Assembly: GCA_017479645.1 (NCBI GenBank)
Contig: JAFVBZ010000092.1
Coordinates: 1 to 40,889, forward strand
Source: Ruminiclostridium sp.
GTDB taxonomy: Bacteria > Bacillota > Clostridia > Oscillospirales > Ruminococcaceae
DNA length: 40,889 nucleotides
Direction: 5' to 3'
Shown here: piece by piece, positions 8,494 to 16,798 of the stretch
How positions within the stretch are numbered: the stretch's first letter is position 1
How the letters are laid out: every line of letters starts with the position of its first letter
The notes under the pieces: generated by a model
The model's input: only the letters and a program-made list of their open reading frames with translations
Databases searched by the model: none
What the model was told of the DNA's origin: nothing
Program-made: the position numbers and the translations under genes

Positions 8494-9891
8494 TTGAAGA
8501 ATATAAAAATAGCATATATCGGCGGCGGCTCGAAGATGTGGGCGAGGGTATTCATGAATGACCTTGCATTTGCGGACGGGCTTGCCGGAGAGATCGCGCT
8601 TTATGATATCGACACTGCCGCCGCGGATATAAACCGCCGCATCGGAGGGTATATCAACAATGATCCGGTCACTGTGTCGAAATGGGATTACAGAGTTTAC
8701 GACAATATCGGAAGCGCGCTTGACGGAGCGGATTTCGTTATATGCTCCATACTTCCAGGCACCTTTGACGAAATGGCTGGAGACGTTCATCTTCCGGAGC
8801 AGTACGGAATTTACCAGTCGGTAGGCGATACGGTAGGACCCGGTGGCGTGCTTCGTGCAATGAGGACTGTGCCGATATACGAGGGATTTGCCCGTGAGAT
8901 AAAGGCGCACTGCCCGGACGCATGGGTGCTGAATCTTACAAATCCGATGACAGCCTGCACAAAGACGCTGTACGATGTGTTCCCGGAGATAAAGGCATTC
9001 GGGTGCTGTCACGAGGTTTTCCATGCGCAGGAATTCCTGTGCTGCGTGGCGGAAGAGGAGCTCGGTATCGAACGCCCGACACGGCATGACATACTGACAG
9101 ATGCCTGCGGAGTGAACCACTTCACATGGATCACCGAAGCAAGCTACAAGGGTACAGACCTGTTAAAGCTGCTGCCCTCATTCATTGACAAATTCTACGA
9201 TAAAGGCTACTGCGAACAGACAGCCGATCCGGACGGATTTCACGACGATCCGTTCCTGTACGGAAACAAGGTCAAGATGGATCTTTTCCGGCGGTTCGGA
9301 GTGCTTGCCGCCGCAGGTGACAGGCATCTTGTTGAGTTCATGAACAACAGCTGGTACATCAAGGATAAGGCTGATGCCGAACGCTGGCTGTATCATCTTA
9401 CAACCGTCGATTACCGCAGAAAAGATCAGGCTGAGAAAATAGAACTTTCCCGCCGCATTGCCGAAGGCAGCGAGAAGATAACGCCGGCCCGGAGCGATGA
9501 GGAAGTTGTGGAGCTTATGAAAGCTCTGCTGGGAATGATACCCGCAAAGGTATCCAACGCGAACGTGGTGAATGTGGGGCAGATGCCGGATATGCCGCTG
9601 GGCTCGGTGGTGGAGACGAACTGTGTGTTTGCGCAGAACAGCCTTAAACCTATAACCGCAAAAAGGCTGCCGGGCGATGTGAATGCACTGGTACTGCGAA
9701 ACGCAATAAACATTGAAAATACATACTACGGCATAAAGGAACGCGATTTTGACCGCATTTTCGAGGCGTTCATAAATCAGCCGCTCTGCAGCACTCTTTC
9801 GCTTGCAGACGCAAGAGATCTGTTCAGGAAAATGGCGGCTGCTACCGAAAAATATCTTAAAGACTATTACCCTGTGGAGAGGCTTTTCTGA
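8494..9891 (+). CDS. GH4 alpha-galacturonidase (CHEV type)
   Basis: Family 4 hydrolases use NAD+ and a divalent metal and work by oxidation-elimination. The protein opens with an NAD-binding IAYIGGGS loop and carries C172-H173-E174-V175 and N208-H209, the metal/active-site elements. The CHEV tetrad is the published hallmark of alpha-galacturonidases such as Bacillus LplD, against CHSV in alpha-glucosidases and alpha-galactosidases. I take the TTG at 8494 (AAGGGG ten bases upstream, 20 nt after the GH105 stop) as the start, giving 465 aa; the frame stays open into GH105. It would release galacturonate from saturated oligosaccharides for UxaC. Confidence 0.9.
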   Translation: MKNIKIAYIGGGSKMWARVFMNDLAFADGLAGEIALYDIDTAAADINRRIGGYINNDPVTVSKWDYRVYDNIGSALDGADFVICSILPGTFDEMAGDVHLPEQYGIYQSVGDTVGPGGVLRAMRTVPIYEGFAREIKAHCPDAWVLNLTNPMTACTKTLYDVFPEIKAFGCCHEVFHAQEFLCCVAEEELGIERPTRHDILTDACGVNHFTWITEASYKGTDLLKLLPSFIDKFYDKGYCEQTADPDGFHDDPFLYGNKVKMDLFRRFGVLAAAGDRHLVEFMNNSWYIKDKADAERWLYHLTTVDYRRKDQAEKIELSRRIAEGSEKITPARSDEEVVELMKALLGMIPAKVSNANVVNVGQMPDMPLGSVVETNCVFAQNSLKPITAKRLPGDVNALVLRNAINIENTYYGIKERDFDRIFEAFINQPLCSTLSLADARDLFRKMAAATEKYLKDYYPVERLF

Positions 9892-10890
9892 GTGGGAGAC
9901 GCATTCTTATTCGCAGCGAATTCCGTCCTGCCGATAATCATTCTCATCGCGCTGGGATATGTGCTGAAACGGGCAAAGCTGCTGACAAAGGAGTTCCTTG
10001 ATGTGGGCAACAAGCTCACGTTCCGGGTGCTGCTTCCGGTGATGCTGTTCTGCAACGTTTACAGCATAGACCGCATAACAGACATTAATCTTGTTTTCGT
10101 ACTGTACGGCGTTGTCGGAGTTTTTGCGGTATTCCTTATCGCGGCTGCGGTATGCTGCGCGTTCACAAAGGACAGCGCAAAACGCGGTACGCTGATACAG
10201 GCGGTATTCCGCTCGAACTATGCTATAATCGGCATTCCCCTTGCTGCGTCGCTTTTCGGTGAAAAGGGCGGAGCGGCGGCAGGAGTTATGTCTGCATTCT
10301 GTGTGCCGCTGTTCAACATACTCGCGGTGATCACGCTCACGATCTTCAACGGAAGCTCCGAAAAGCGCAGTATTGACGTGAAGAAGGTGCTGCTCGGTGT
10401 AGTTAAGAACCCGCTTATTATCGGCACTTTCGCCGGGCTTGTATGTCTTGTACTGCGCGAGCTGTTTGTCGCGGGAAACATAGGATTCCGGCTGAGCGAT
10501 ATCACGATACTTTACAAATCGCTGGAGAACGTGAAGTCGATATGTACGCCGTTTGCGCTGATCGTGCTTGGCGGAAAGTTCGAGTTTTCAGCTGTTCCGA
10601 AGCTCAAGAACGAGATCATTTTCGGTACGGTCATGCGGACTGTGGCAGTTCCGGTATTCGGACTTTCGATCGCATATCTGCTGAAAGATGTATTCGCACT
10701 TTCGGGTGAGCATTTTGCCGCTTATGTCGGAGTTTTTGCAACGCCCGTGGCGGTGTCTTCTGCGATCATGGCGAAGGAAATGGGAGCTGATGATGAGCTC
10801 GCCGGACAGCTTGTGGTCTGGACCAGCCTTGTCAGTACGGTAACGATCTTCGTTATCGTAACAGCTCTTGTGATGCTTGGGATTTTCTGA
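9892..10890 (+). CDS. AEC (auxin efflux carrier) family transporter
   Basis: 332 aa with about ten hydrophobic segments in two five-helix halves, as in AEC/MDC permeases. The GTG start directly abuts the GH4 stop (TGAGTG), with GGAGAGG upstream, so translation is coupled. AEC members in bacteria carry malonate, malate or other organic acids. In this context a uronate or keto-acid substrate is plausible, but nothing in the sequence identifies it. It could import free uronate or export an acidic end product. Confidence 0.85.
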   Translation: MGDAFLFAANSVLPIIILIALGYVLKRAKLLTKEFLDVGNKLTFRVLLPVMLFCNVYSIDRITDINLVFVLYGVVGVFAVFLIAAAVCCAFTKDSAKRGTLIQAVFRSNYAIIGIPLAASLFGEKGGAAAGVMSAFCVPLFNILAVITLTIFNGSSEKRSIDVKKVLLGVVKNPLIIGTFAGLVCLVLRELFVAGNIGFRLSDITILYKSLENVKSICTPFALIVLGGKFEFSAVPKLKNEIIFGTVMRTVAVPVFGLSIAYLLKDVFALSGEHFAAYVGVFATPVAVSSAIMAKEMGADDELAGQLVVWTSLVSTVTIFVIVTALVMLGIF

Positions 10891-10918
10891 TAAGAATATC
10901 CGTTTTGTCCATAAAATC

Positions 10919-10951
10919 CGACGGTCAGGTTATCGCTTTTAAACGCTGTCG
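10919..10951 (+). other. Weak dyad in the 141-bp gap before kduD
   Basis: CCGACGG (10919-10925) can pair with CTGTCGG (10945-10951). No U-run follows at once. It may be a partial terminator or a regulator site separating the glycosidase part of the locus from the catabolic part. No convincing promoter was found here. Confidence 0.3.
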
Positions 10952-11031
10952 GGTTTACAATAAATACAGGCGGTGCGAAAGATCTGCGGCACTGCAGGAA
11001 TAACAATTCAACGATTACGGAGGTAACATTT

Positions 11032-11787
11032 ATGATCCTGGATATGTTCAGTCTCAGCGGCAAGACCGCAATAGTGACCGGAAGCGATACCGGACTCGGT
11101 CAGGGTATCTCAAAGGCTTTGGTAGAAGCAGGAGCAAAGGTGCTCGGCGTTTCGAGATCGGCAAGCACGGCGACACAGGAGATGCTCGGCGAAGAGAATT
11201 TCAGCTACATCACTGCCGATCTGTCCTCTATCGAACCTGTTGAAACGATAATAAACACAGCGCTCGAAAAGTACGGCAGACTGGATATCCTTGTGAACAA
11301 TGCCGGAATAATCAAGCGCGAGGACAGCATCGATTTCTCGGTTGAGAACTGGGATCTGGTAATGAATGTCAACCTGCGCACTCTCTTCTTCCTTTCACAG
11401 GCTGCAGCAAGACAGTTCGTTAAGCAGAACAGCGGAGGCAAGATCATATCCGTTGCAAGTATGCTCTCATACCAGGGCGGCATAAGAGTTCCGAGCTACA
11501 CGGCGAGCAAGTCTGCTGTCAAGGGTCTTACAATGACGCTGGCGAACGAGTGGGCAAAGTACGGCATCAACGTAAATGCGATTGCTCCGGGTTATATGGC
11601 TACAAACAACACCGCTGCGCTGCGTGCCGATGCAGACAGAAGCGAAGCGATACTTGAGAGGATACCGGCAGGAAGATGGGGAACCCCCGACGATCTTATG
11701 GGCGCTGCGGTATTCCTTGCTTCTTCCGCAAGCGATTATGTAAACGGATTCACACTTGCTGTTGACGGCGGCTGGCTTGCACGCTGA
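11032..11787 (+). CDS. kduD: 2-dehydro-3-deoxy-D-gluconate 5-dehydrogenase (KduD)
   Basis: Short-chain dehydrogenase of 251 aa that interconverts 2,5-diketo-3-deoxygluconate and KDG with NAD(H). It has the TGSDTGLGQG dinucleotide loop, NNAG, and a catalytic Y156-x3-K160 (YTASK). The SDTG start of the glycine-rich loop and the 251-aa length match KduD closely. GGAGG precedes the ATG. It acts after KduI (14730-15566) in the unsaturated-uronate branch. Other SDRs look alike, but the neighbours (KDPG aldolase, KDG kinase, KduI) make this assignment strong. Confidence 0.92.
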   Translation: MILDMFSLSGKTAIVTGSDTGLGQGISKALVEAGAKVLGVSRSASTATQEMLGEENFSYITADLSSIEPVETIINTALEKYGRLDILVNNAGIIKREDSIDFSVENWDLVMNVNLRTLFFLSQAAARQFVKQNSGGKIISVASMLSYQGGIRVPSYTASKSAVKGLTMTLANEWAKYGINVNAIAPGYMATNNTAALRADADRSEAILERIPAGRWGTPDDLMGAAVFLASSASDYVNGFTLAVDGGWLAR

Positions 11788-11826
11788 GCGGCATATTCGA
11801 TATTAACTCAGGAGGATCACATAGAA

Positions 11827-12798
11827 ATGGACAACAAAAAGTTTCTCGAACAGCTTGAATGCACCGGCATTGTTCCGGTCATAAAGCTTGAAAACACAGC
11901 CGATGCCGTAAATCTTGCAAAGGCTCTTTACGACGGCGGTATTCACTGTGCGGAGGTAACATTCCGCGCCGAGGGAGCCGACAAGGTCATCTCGGATATG
12001 GTCAAGGCTTATCCGGATATGCTGGTAGGCGCAGGTACCGTTCTTACCACAGAGCAGTGTGACAGAGCTATCGAAGCAGGCGCAAAGTTCTGTGTTGCTC
12101 CGGGTCTCAATCCGAAAGTCGTAGAGCGCTGCTTAAAGAAAGGCGTCCCGTTTACACCCGGCGTTGCCAACGGTTCCCAGATCGAGCAGGCTATGGAGCT
12201 GGGACTTGATTTCGTCAAGTTCTTCCCGGCGGAGCAGGCTGGCGGACTGCCCTATATCAAGGCGATATCCGCACCCTATGCTTCAATGAAATTCATGCCT
12301 ACCGGCGGTGTCAACGAGAACAATCTCAATACATACCTCGCATTCAAAAAGATCGTATGCTGCGGCGGAAGCTGGATAGTTCCCGATAAGCTTGTTAAGG
12401 CAGGCAAGTGGGAAGAGATCACCGCGCTCTGCCGTTCGGCTGTAAATAAGATGCTGGGCTTCGATATCGCGCACATCGGTCTCAACTGCGAGAACGAGGC
12501 GGAGGCTTCTGATGTTGCATCAAAGTTCTTCAATATGTTCGGCTGGGAGCAGAAAGTCGGCAACAGCAGTATCTTCTCCGGCTCACAGATCGAGTGCATG
12601 AAATCGCCGTTCAAGGGAAAGAACGGTCATATCGCAGTCGCTACAAACAGCGTGCGCAGAGCGGTATATCAGCTCAAACACCAGGGCATCGAAGTGGATA
12701 TGTCCAGCGCAAAGTACGATGCGGACGGAAGAATGACAGTAGTATATCTGAAAGACGAATTCGGCGGATTCGCAGTTCATCTTACAGAGAGAAAGTGA
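11827..12798 (+). CDS. KDPG/KHG aldolase fused to a C-terminal VOC (glyoxalase-like) domain
   Basis: Residues 1 to about 210 are a complete class I KDPG aldolase: E43 in CAEVTFR, the Schiff-base lysine K131 in FVKFFPAE, and the PTGGV phosphate loop. It cleaves KDPG to pyruvate and glyceraldehyde-3-phosphate. Ordinary Eda proteins end there. This one continues for about 110 residues with a unit starting FDIAHIGLN, whose beta-alpha-beta-beta-beta pattern and final GGFAVHL resemble a vicinal oxygen chelate module. The sequence runs through without a stop or frameshift, so it is a genuine fusion. The role of the extra domain is unknown. An AGGAGG lies upstream. Confidence 0.9.
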   Translation: MDNKKFLEQLECTGIVPVIKLENTADAVNLAKALYDGGIHCAEVTFRAEGADKVISDMVKAYPDMLVGAGTVLTTEQCDRAIEAGAKFCVAPGLNPKVVERCLKKGVPFTPGVANGSQIEQAMELGLDFVKFFPAEQAGGLPYIKAISAPYASMKFMPTGGVNENNLNTYLAFKKIVCCGGSWIVPDKLVKAGKWEEITALCRSAVNKMLGFDIAHIGLNCENEAEASDVASKFFNMFGWEQKVGNSSIFSGSQIECMKSPFKGKNGHIAVATNSVRRAVYQLKHQGIEVDMSSAKYDADGRMTVVYLKDEFGGFAVHLTERK

Positions 12799-12843
12799 CC
12801 GTGCAAAGCGGTACCGGAATAACGACAAGGAGAATATGACATT

Positions 12844-13875
12844 ATGGCAAAGATAGTAACAATGGGCGAGATCATGCTCAGACTTTCCACACCCAACAAC
12901 GAGAAGTTCATTCAGGCAGACGAATTTGACATCAACTACGGCGGCGGCGAAGCGAATGTTGCAGTATCGCTGGCAAACTACGGCCACGACGCCGAATTTA
13001 TCACCGCAGTTCCGGACAACCCGATCGGAAAGTGCGCGATCGCTGCTCTCCGCAAGTACGGCGTTGAGACAAAGCACATCGCAAAGTGCGGCGAGAGACT
13101 CGGCATCTACTTCCTCGAAACAGGCGCTTCGATGAGAGCATCGAACGTTGTATATGACAGAGCGCATTCCTCGATATCCACGGCAGACGCTTCAAAGTTC
13201 GACTTTGACGAGATATTTGCGGACGCTGACTGGTTCCATTTCACAGGCATCACTCCCGCTGTATCTGACCTTGCCGCGGAAGTGACCGAGGTTGCGCTGA
13301 AAGCGGCAAAGAAGCACAATGTTACAGTTTCCTGTGACCTTAACTTCCGCAAGAAGCTCTGGTCATCGGAGAAGGCTCAGAAGGTAATGACAAACCTTAT
13401 GAAGTACGTTGATGTCTGCATCGGAAACGAGGAGGACGCGGAAAAGGTTCTCGGCTTCAAACCCGGCAACACTGATGTTACCAAGGGTGATCTTGAACTT
13501 GCAGGATATGTTGATATCTTCGGCAGAATGATTGACCAGTTCGGCTTCAAGTACGTCGTATCCTCACTCCGTGAGAGCCACTCCGCTTCCAACAACGACT
13601 GGTCCGCGTGCATCATGGACGGTGCTACAAGGGAATTCTACCACTCCAGAAAGTACAACATCAACCCTATCGTTGACCGTGTAGGCGGCGGAGATTCTTT
13701 CGCAGGCGGACTTATCTGCGGTCTCAACGACGGCAAGGATTTCAAGGCTGCGCTTGAATTTGCGGTTGCGGCTTCCGCTCTGAAGCATACTATCCCCGGC
13801 GACTTCAACCTCGTTACCCGCGAAGAAGTTGAGACTCTTGCAGGCGGCGACGCTTCCGGACGCGTACAGAGATGA
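12844..13875 (+). CDS. kdgK: 2-keto-3-deoxygluconate kinase (PfkB family)
   Basis: Phosphorylates KDG to KDPG, joining both uronate branches to the aldolase encoded just upstream. The protein is 343 aa, with the N-terminal substrate motif GGGEANVAVSLAN and the C-terminal PfkB signature DRVGGGDSFAGG, whose catalytic aspartate is D284. The start is an ATG behind AAGGAGAA. Its stop overlaps the next start in an ATGA. Sugar specificity is inferred from the neighbours; PfkB kinases are hard to tell apart by sequence. Confidence 0.92.
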   Translation: MAKIVTMGEIMLRLSTPNNEKFIQADEFDINYGGGEANVAVSLANYGHDAEFITAVPDNPIGKCAIAALRKYGVETKHIAKCGERLGIYFLETGASMRASNVVYDRAHSSISTADASKFDFDEIFADADWFHFTGITPAVSDLAAEVTEVALKAAKKHNVTVSCDLNFRKKLWSSEKAQKVMTNLMKYVDVCIGNEEDAEKVLGFKPGNTDVTKGDLELAGYVDIFGRMIDQFGFKYVVSSLRESHSASNNDWSACIMDGATREFYHSRKYNINPIVDRVGGGDSFAGGLICGLNDGKDFKAALEFAVAASALKHTIPGDFNLVTREEVETLAGGDASGRVQR

Positions 13876-14708
13876 TGAAGCTTTTTATACGCGCTCATGA
13901 CCTCGGCATCAAGGGCGAAGAGAACATTGCTGCGCGGCTTGACGAGCTGGGTCTGGACGGTGTTCAGCTTGTTGCGTACAAGTGCCTCGATGATGTTCCG
14001 TATATCCCCGGAGCCGTTACGAGAGAACGTGCCGCAAAGTTCCGGACAGCGTTTGAGAAAGCAGGAAAAACTATCCCGCTTATCGGCGCCTACTTCAACC
14101 CGGTCCACCCGGACGGTGAAAAGATCGCCAAAGGTATCGCGGTATTCAGAGATTACCTTTCCCTCGCCAAGGAATTCGGCGGTAATATCGTCGGTTCGGA
14201 GACCGGCTCATACAACGGTGACAAGTGGACATACAATCCGCAGAACCGTACAGAAGAAGCACTGGAACGGGTGATACGCACATTCGCCGGTCTGTGTGAA
14301 TATGCACAGGACTGCGGAGTGAATGTGGGAATGGAAGGTGCGTTCGGGCATGTCTGCTGGAACGTAAAGACCCTCGAACGGGCGGTAAAGACTATCGGCG
14401 CGGGGAATATCAGAATAATATTTGACCTGTACAACTATCTCGACGGGTCGAATGTCGGGCAGATGTACGATATCCTCGAAGAGGGTCTCCAGACTTTCGG
14501 AGACAGGATATGCGTTTTCCATATCAAGGACTGCACGATAAACGAGGACGGAACGCTGAAACAGTGCGGTGTCGGAAAGGGCATCTTCGACTACGGACGG
14601 ATACTCGGGGAGATAAAGAAAGTCTGCCCCGACGCGAACCTTGTGTTTGAAGGCACAACAGGGGAGGATATACTTCCCGCGGTTCAGCACCTTAAAGAAC
14701 GAATATAA
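13872..14708 (+). CDS. Xylose-isomerase-like TIM-barrel sugar isomerase/epimerase, substrate unknown
   Basis: 278 aa of the sugar phosphate isomerase/epimerase (AP endonuclease 2-like) superfamily. Likely metal ligands or acid groups are seen in VGMEGAFGH, FDLYN, VFHIKDC and the C-terminal VFEGTTG. It starts inside the kdgK stop (ATGA overlap) and lies 21 nt before kduI, so it belongs to the uronate operon. Neither standard branch of the pathway needs it. It might epimerise or isomerise another sugar set free from pectin, or a keto-uronate; that is speculation. A second ATG three bases on could be the start. Confidence 0.8.
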   Translation: MMKLFIRAHDLGIKGEENIAARLDELGLDGVQLVAYKCLDDVPYIPGAVTRERAAKFRTAFEKAGKTIPLIGAYFNPVHPDGEKIAKGIAVFRDYLSLAKEFGGNIVGSETGSYNGDKWTYNPQNRTEEALERVIRTFAGLCEYAQDCGVNVGMEGAFGHVCWNVKTLERAVKTIGAGNIRIIFDLYNYLDGSNVGQMYDILEEGLQTFGDRICVFHIKDCTINEDGTLKQCGVGKGIFDYGRILGEIKKVCPDANLVFEGTTGEDILPAVQHLKERI

Positions 14709-14729
14709 GATCAAGGAGTTTAATGCAAT

Positions 14730-15566
14730 ATGAAACTGGATATAAGATACAGCAACCACCCGGAGGATTCAAAGTACTACGATACCGAGAAACTCCGCAG
14801 AAATTACCTGATTGACAACGTGTTTGAAGCGGACGAGATCTCGCTCACATACTCTCATCAGGACAGAATGATCGCTGGCGGTGCAATGCCTGTGAATACC
14901 GAACTAAAGCTCGGAAGCACAAAGGAACTTGGCACCGACTACTTCCTTGAAAGACGCGAAATGGGCATCATCAATGTCGGCGGCAAGGGTACGGTAGTGC
15001 TTGACGGCAAAGAATACGCACTTGATTTCAAGGACGGACTTTACATCGGAATGGGTACGAAGGAGATAGCATTCCGCTCGGAAAACTCTGCCTCTCCCGC
15101 AAAGTTCTACATCAACTCCAGCCCGGCTCACAAGACATACCCCACCGTTTACATCACCAAGGACAAGGCTAATCACCGTCCTCTCGGAAGCGGCGAGAAC
15201 ATGAACAAGCGCGTTGTCAACCAGTACATTCACCCGGCAGTATGCGAGTCATGCTCTCTTCAGATGGGAATGACCGAGCTTGACAAGTGCAATTCGTGGA
15301 ACACGATGCCAGCTCATACTCACGAGAGAAGAATGGAAGTTTACTTCTACTTCGAGCTGGAAGACGACAACGTTGTATTCCACATGATGGGACAGCCCCA
15401 GGAGACACGCCACATCATCATGCACAACGAGCAGGCGGTCATCAGCCCGAGCTGGTCTATCCACTGCGGCACCGCTACCAGCAACTATACGTTTATCTGG
15501 GGAATGTGCGGTGAGAACCAGACATACGACGACATGGACAACATCAACAATCTTGATCTTAGATAA
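14730..15566 (+). CDS. kduI: 5-keto-4-deoxyuronate isomerase (KduI)
   Basis: Converts 4-deoxy-L-threo-5-hexosulose uronate, the spontaneous product of unsaturated galacturonate, to 2,5-diketo-3-deoxygluconate. The 278-aa length is normal. The zinc ligands H196, H198 and E203 (in [14 protein letters not shown]) and H245 (SWSIHCGT) fall at the same numbers as in the E. coli enzyme. A cupin-type beta barrel is evident. AAGGAG lies 12 nt before the ATG. It works between GH105 and KduD in this locus. Confidence 0.95.
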   Translation: MKLDIRYSNHPEDSKYYDTEKLRRNYLIDNVFEADEISLTYSHQDRMIAGGAMPVNTELKLGSTKELGTDYFLERREMGIINVGGKGTVVLDGKEYALDFKDGLYIGMGTKEIAFRSENSASPAKFYINSSPAHKTYPTVYITKDKANHRPLGSGENMNKRVVNQYIHPAVCESCSLQMGMTELDKCNSWNTMPAHTHERRMEVYFYFELEDDNVVFHMMGQPQETRHIIMHNEQAVISPSWSIHCGTATSNYTFIWGMCGENQTYDDMDNINNLDLR

Positions 15567-15613
15567 TAACAGGCTTCATCGCCTCAAATAAGAATGAAAG
15601 TGTGGGTAAAGCT

Positions 15614-16720
15614 ATGGCATATCTGACATTACGAGGGATCAACAAGATCTACCCGAACGGCTTCCACGCCGTGCATGATTTCAACCTTGAGATCGAAAAG
15701 GGCGAATTCATAGTTTTCGTAGGTTCGTCGGGCTGCGGAAAGTCCACGACGCTCCGAATGATCGCGGGACTTGAGAACATCAGCAAGGGCGAGTTCTACA
15801 TCGACGGCGTCAGAGCAAATGAGATGGGACCCCGTGAGCGCGGTGTTGCAATGGTATTCCAGAGCTACGCGCTTTATCCGCACATGACGGTCTATGATAA
15901 TCTCGCCTTCGGACTTACGCTCCAGGGCGTTGATGACGACGTTATAGAGGAGAGGGTAAACCATACCGCCCGGATCCTCGGACTTACCGATTATCTCGAA
16001 AGACTGCCGAGAGAGCTTTCCGGCGGTCAGAGACAGAGAGTTGCGGTAGGACGCGCGATAATCCGCAAGGTTGACATCTTCCTTATGGACGAACCGCTCT
16101 CCAACCTCGACGCAAAGCAGAGAGTAACGATGCGCTCGGAGATCACCCAGCTCCACCGCGAGACCGGTGCGACCACTATCTATGTAACTCATGATCAGAC
16201 CGAAGCTATGACAATGGCAGACAGGATCGTTGTTATGAAGGACGGCTATATCCAGCAGGTCGGCACTCCCTACGACCTTTATTTCAACCCTGTCAATATG
16301 TTCGTTGCAGGATTTATAGGCGAGCCTCCGATGAACTTTGTAGATTGCAAGGTGAAGAACGGAAACCTTGTGCTCAGCGACAATCAGATCGAACTCCGCG
16401 CAGTTGCGGAGCAGGACGTGCTCGACAAGTATGAGGGCAGGGAGATAGTTTTCGGCTTCCGTCCGGAATGCGTACACCCTGTGATCGGTGAACGCGTAAA
16501 GAGCGGATACAGGGTAAAGTGCTTCGTGAACCTTGTTGAGCTTCTCGGCGATAACACCAACGTCTATGTCAACTTTGACGGCTTCAACAGCATTCTGAAA
16601 GTCGATCCCCATAATTCTCCGAGTGTTGGTTCAAGCTTTGAATTTGCAATACCCTATGAGAGCGTTTATCTCTTCGACAAAGAGACCGAAAAGCGCATAA
16701 AGACAAAATCATTTGAATAA
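15614..16720 (+). CDS. ABC transporter ATP-binding protein, MsmX/UgpC type (copy 2)
   Basis: Sugar-import ATPase of 368 aa from the ATG at 15614, giving the family N-terminus [16 protein letters not shown]; a GTG 12 bases earlier is possible. Walker [11 protein letters not shown]-loop [12 protein letters not shown], signature LSGGQRQR, Walker B IFLMDEP and the TOBE region are intact. Unlike copy 1 it keeps the usual proline after the Q-loop. MsmX-type ATPases often serve several permeases. This copy may energise the pectin-oligosaccharide importer or unlinked ones. Confidence 0.93.
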   Translation: MAYLTLRGINKIYPNGFHAVHDFNLEIEKGEFIVFVGSSGCGKSTTLRMIAGLENISKGEFYIDGVRANEMGPRERGVAMVFQSYALYPHMTVYDNLAFGLTLQGVDDDVIEERVNHTARILGLTDYLERLPRELSGGQRQRVAVGRAIIRKVDIFLMDEPLSNLDAKQRVTMRSEITQLHRETGATTIYVTHDQTEAMTMADRIVVMKDGYIQQVGTPYDLYFNPVNMFVAGFIGEPPMNFVDCKVKNGNLVLSDNQIELRAVAEQDVLDKYEGREIVFGFRPECVHPVIGERVKSGYRVKCFVNLVELLGDNTNVYVNFDGFNSILKVDPHNSPSVGSSFEFAIPYESVYLFDKETEKRIKTKSFE

Positions 16721-16725
16721 TAAAA

Positions 16726-16769
16726 TGGCAATACCGCACAATGTCCCGACGGGCTTTGTACGGTATTTC
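16726..16769 (+). other. Intercistronic hairpin before uxaB
   Basis: AATACCG and CGGTATT arms pair, extended inward by ACAA/TTGT with one mismatch, and CCCG/CGGG forms an inner stem. The hairpin sits in the 78-bp gap between the ATPase and uxaB genes with only a short T stretch after it. Possibly an mRNA-processing or attenuation site. Confidence 0.4.
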
Positions 16770-16798
16770 CGCAGTAATTCAGAACAGGTGGCAGTATT

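Noticed and set aside
15629-16612. Long - strand frame opposite the second ATPase
   Set aside because: Antisense shadow of a conserved ABC ATPase; no ribosome site or recognisable domain.
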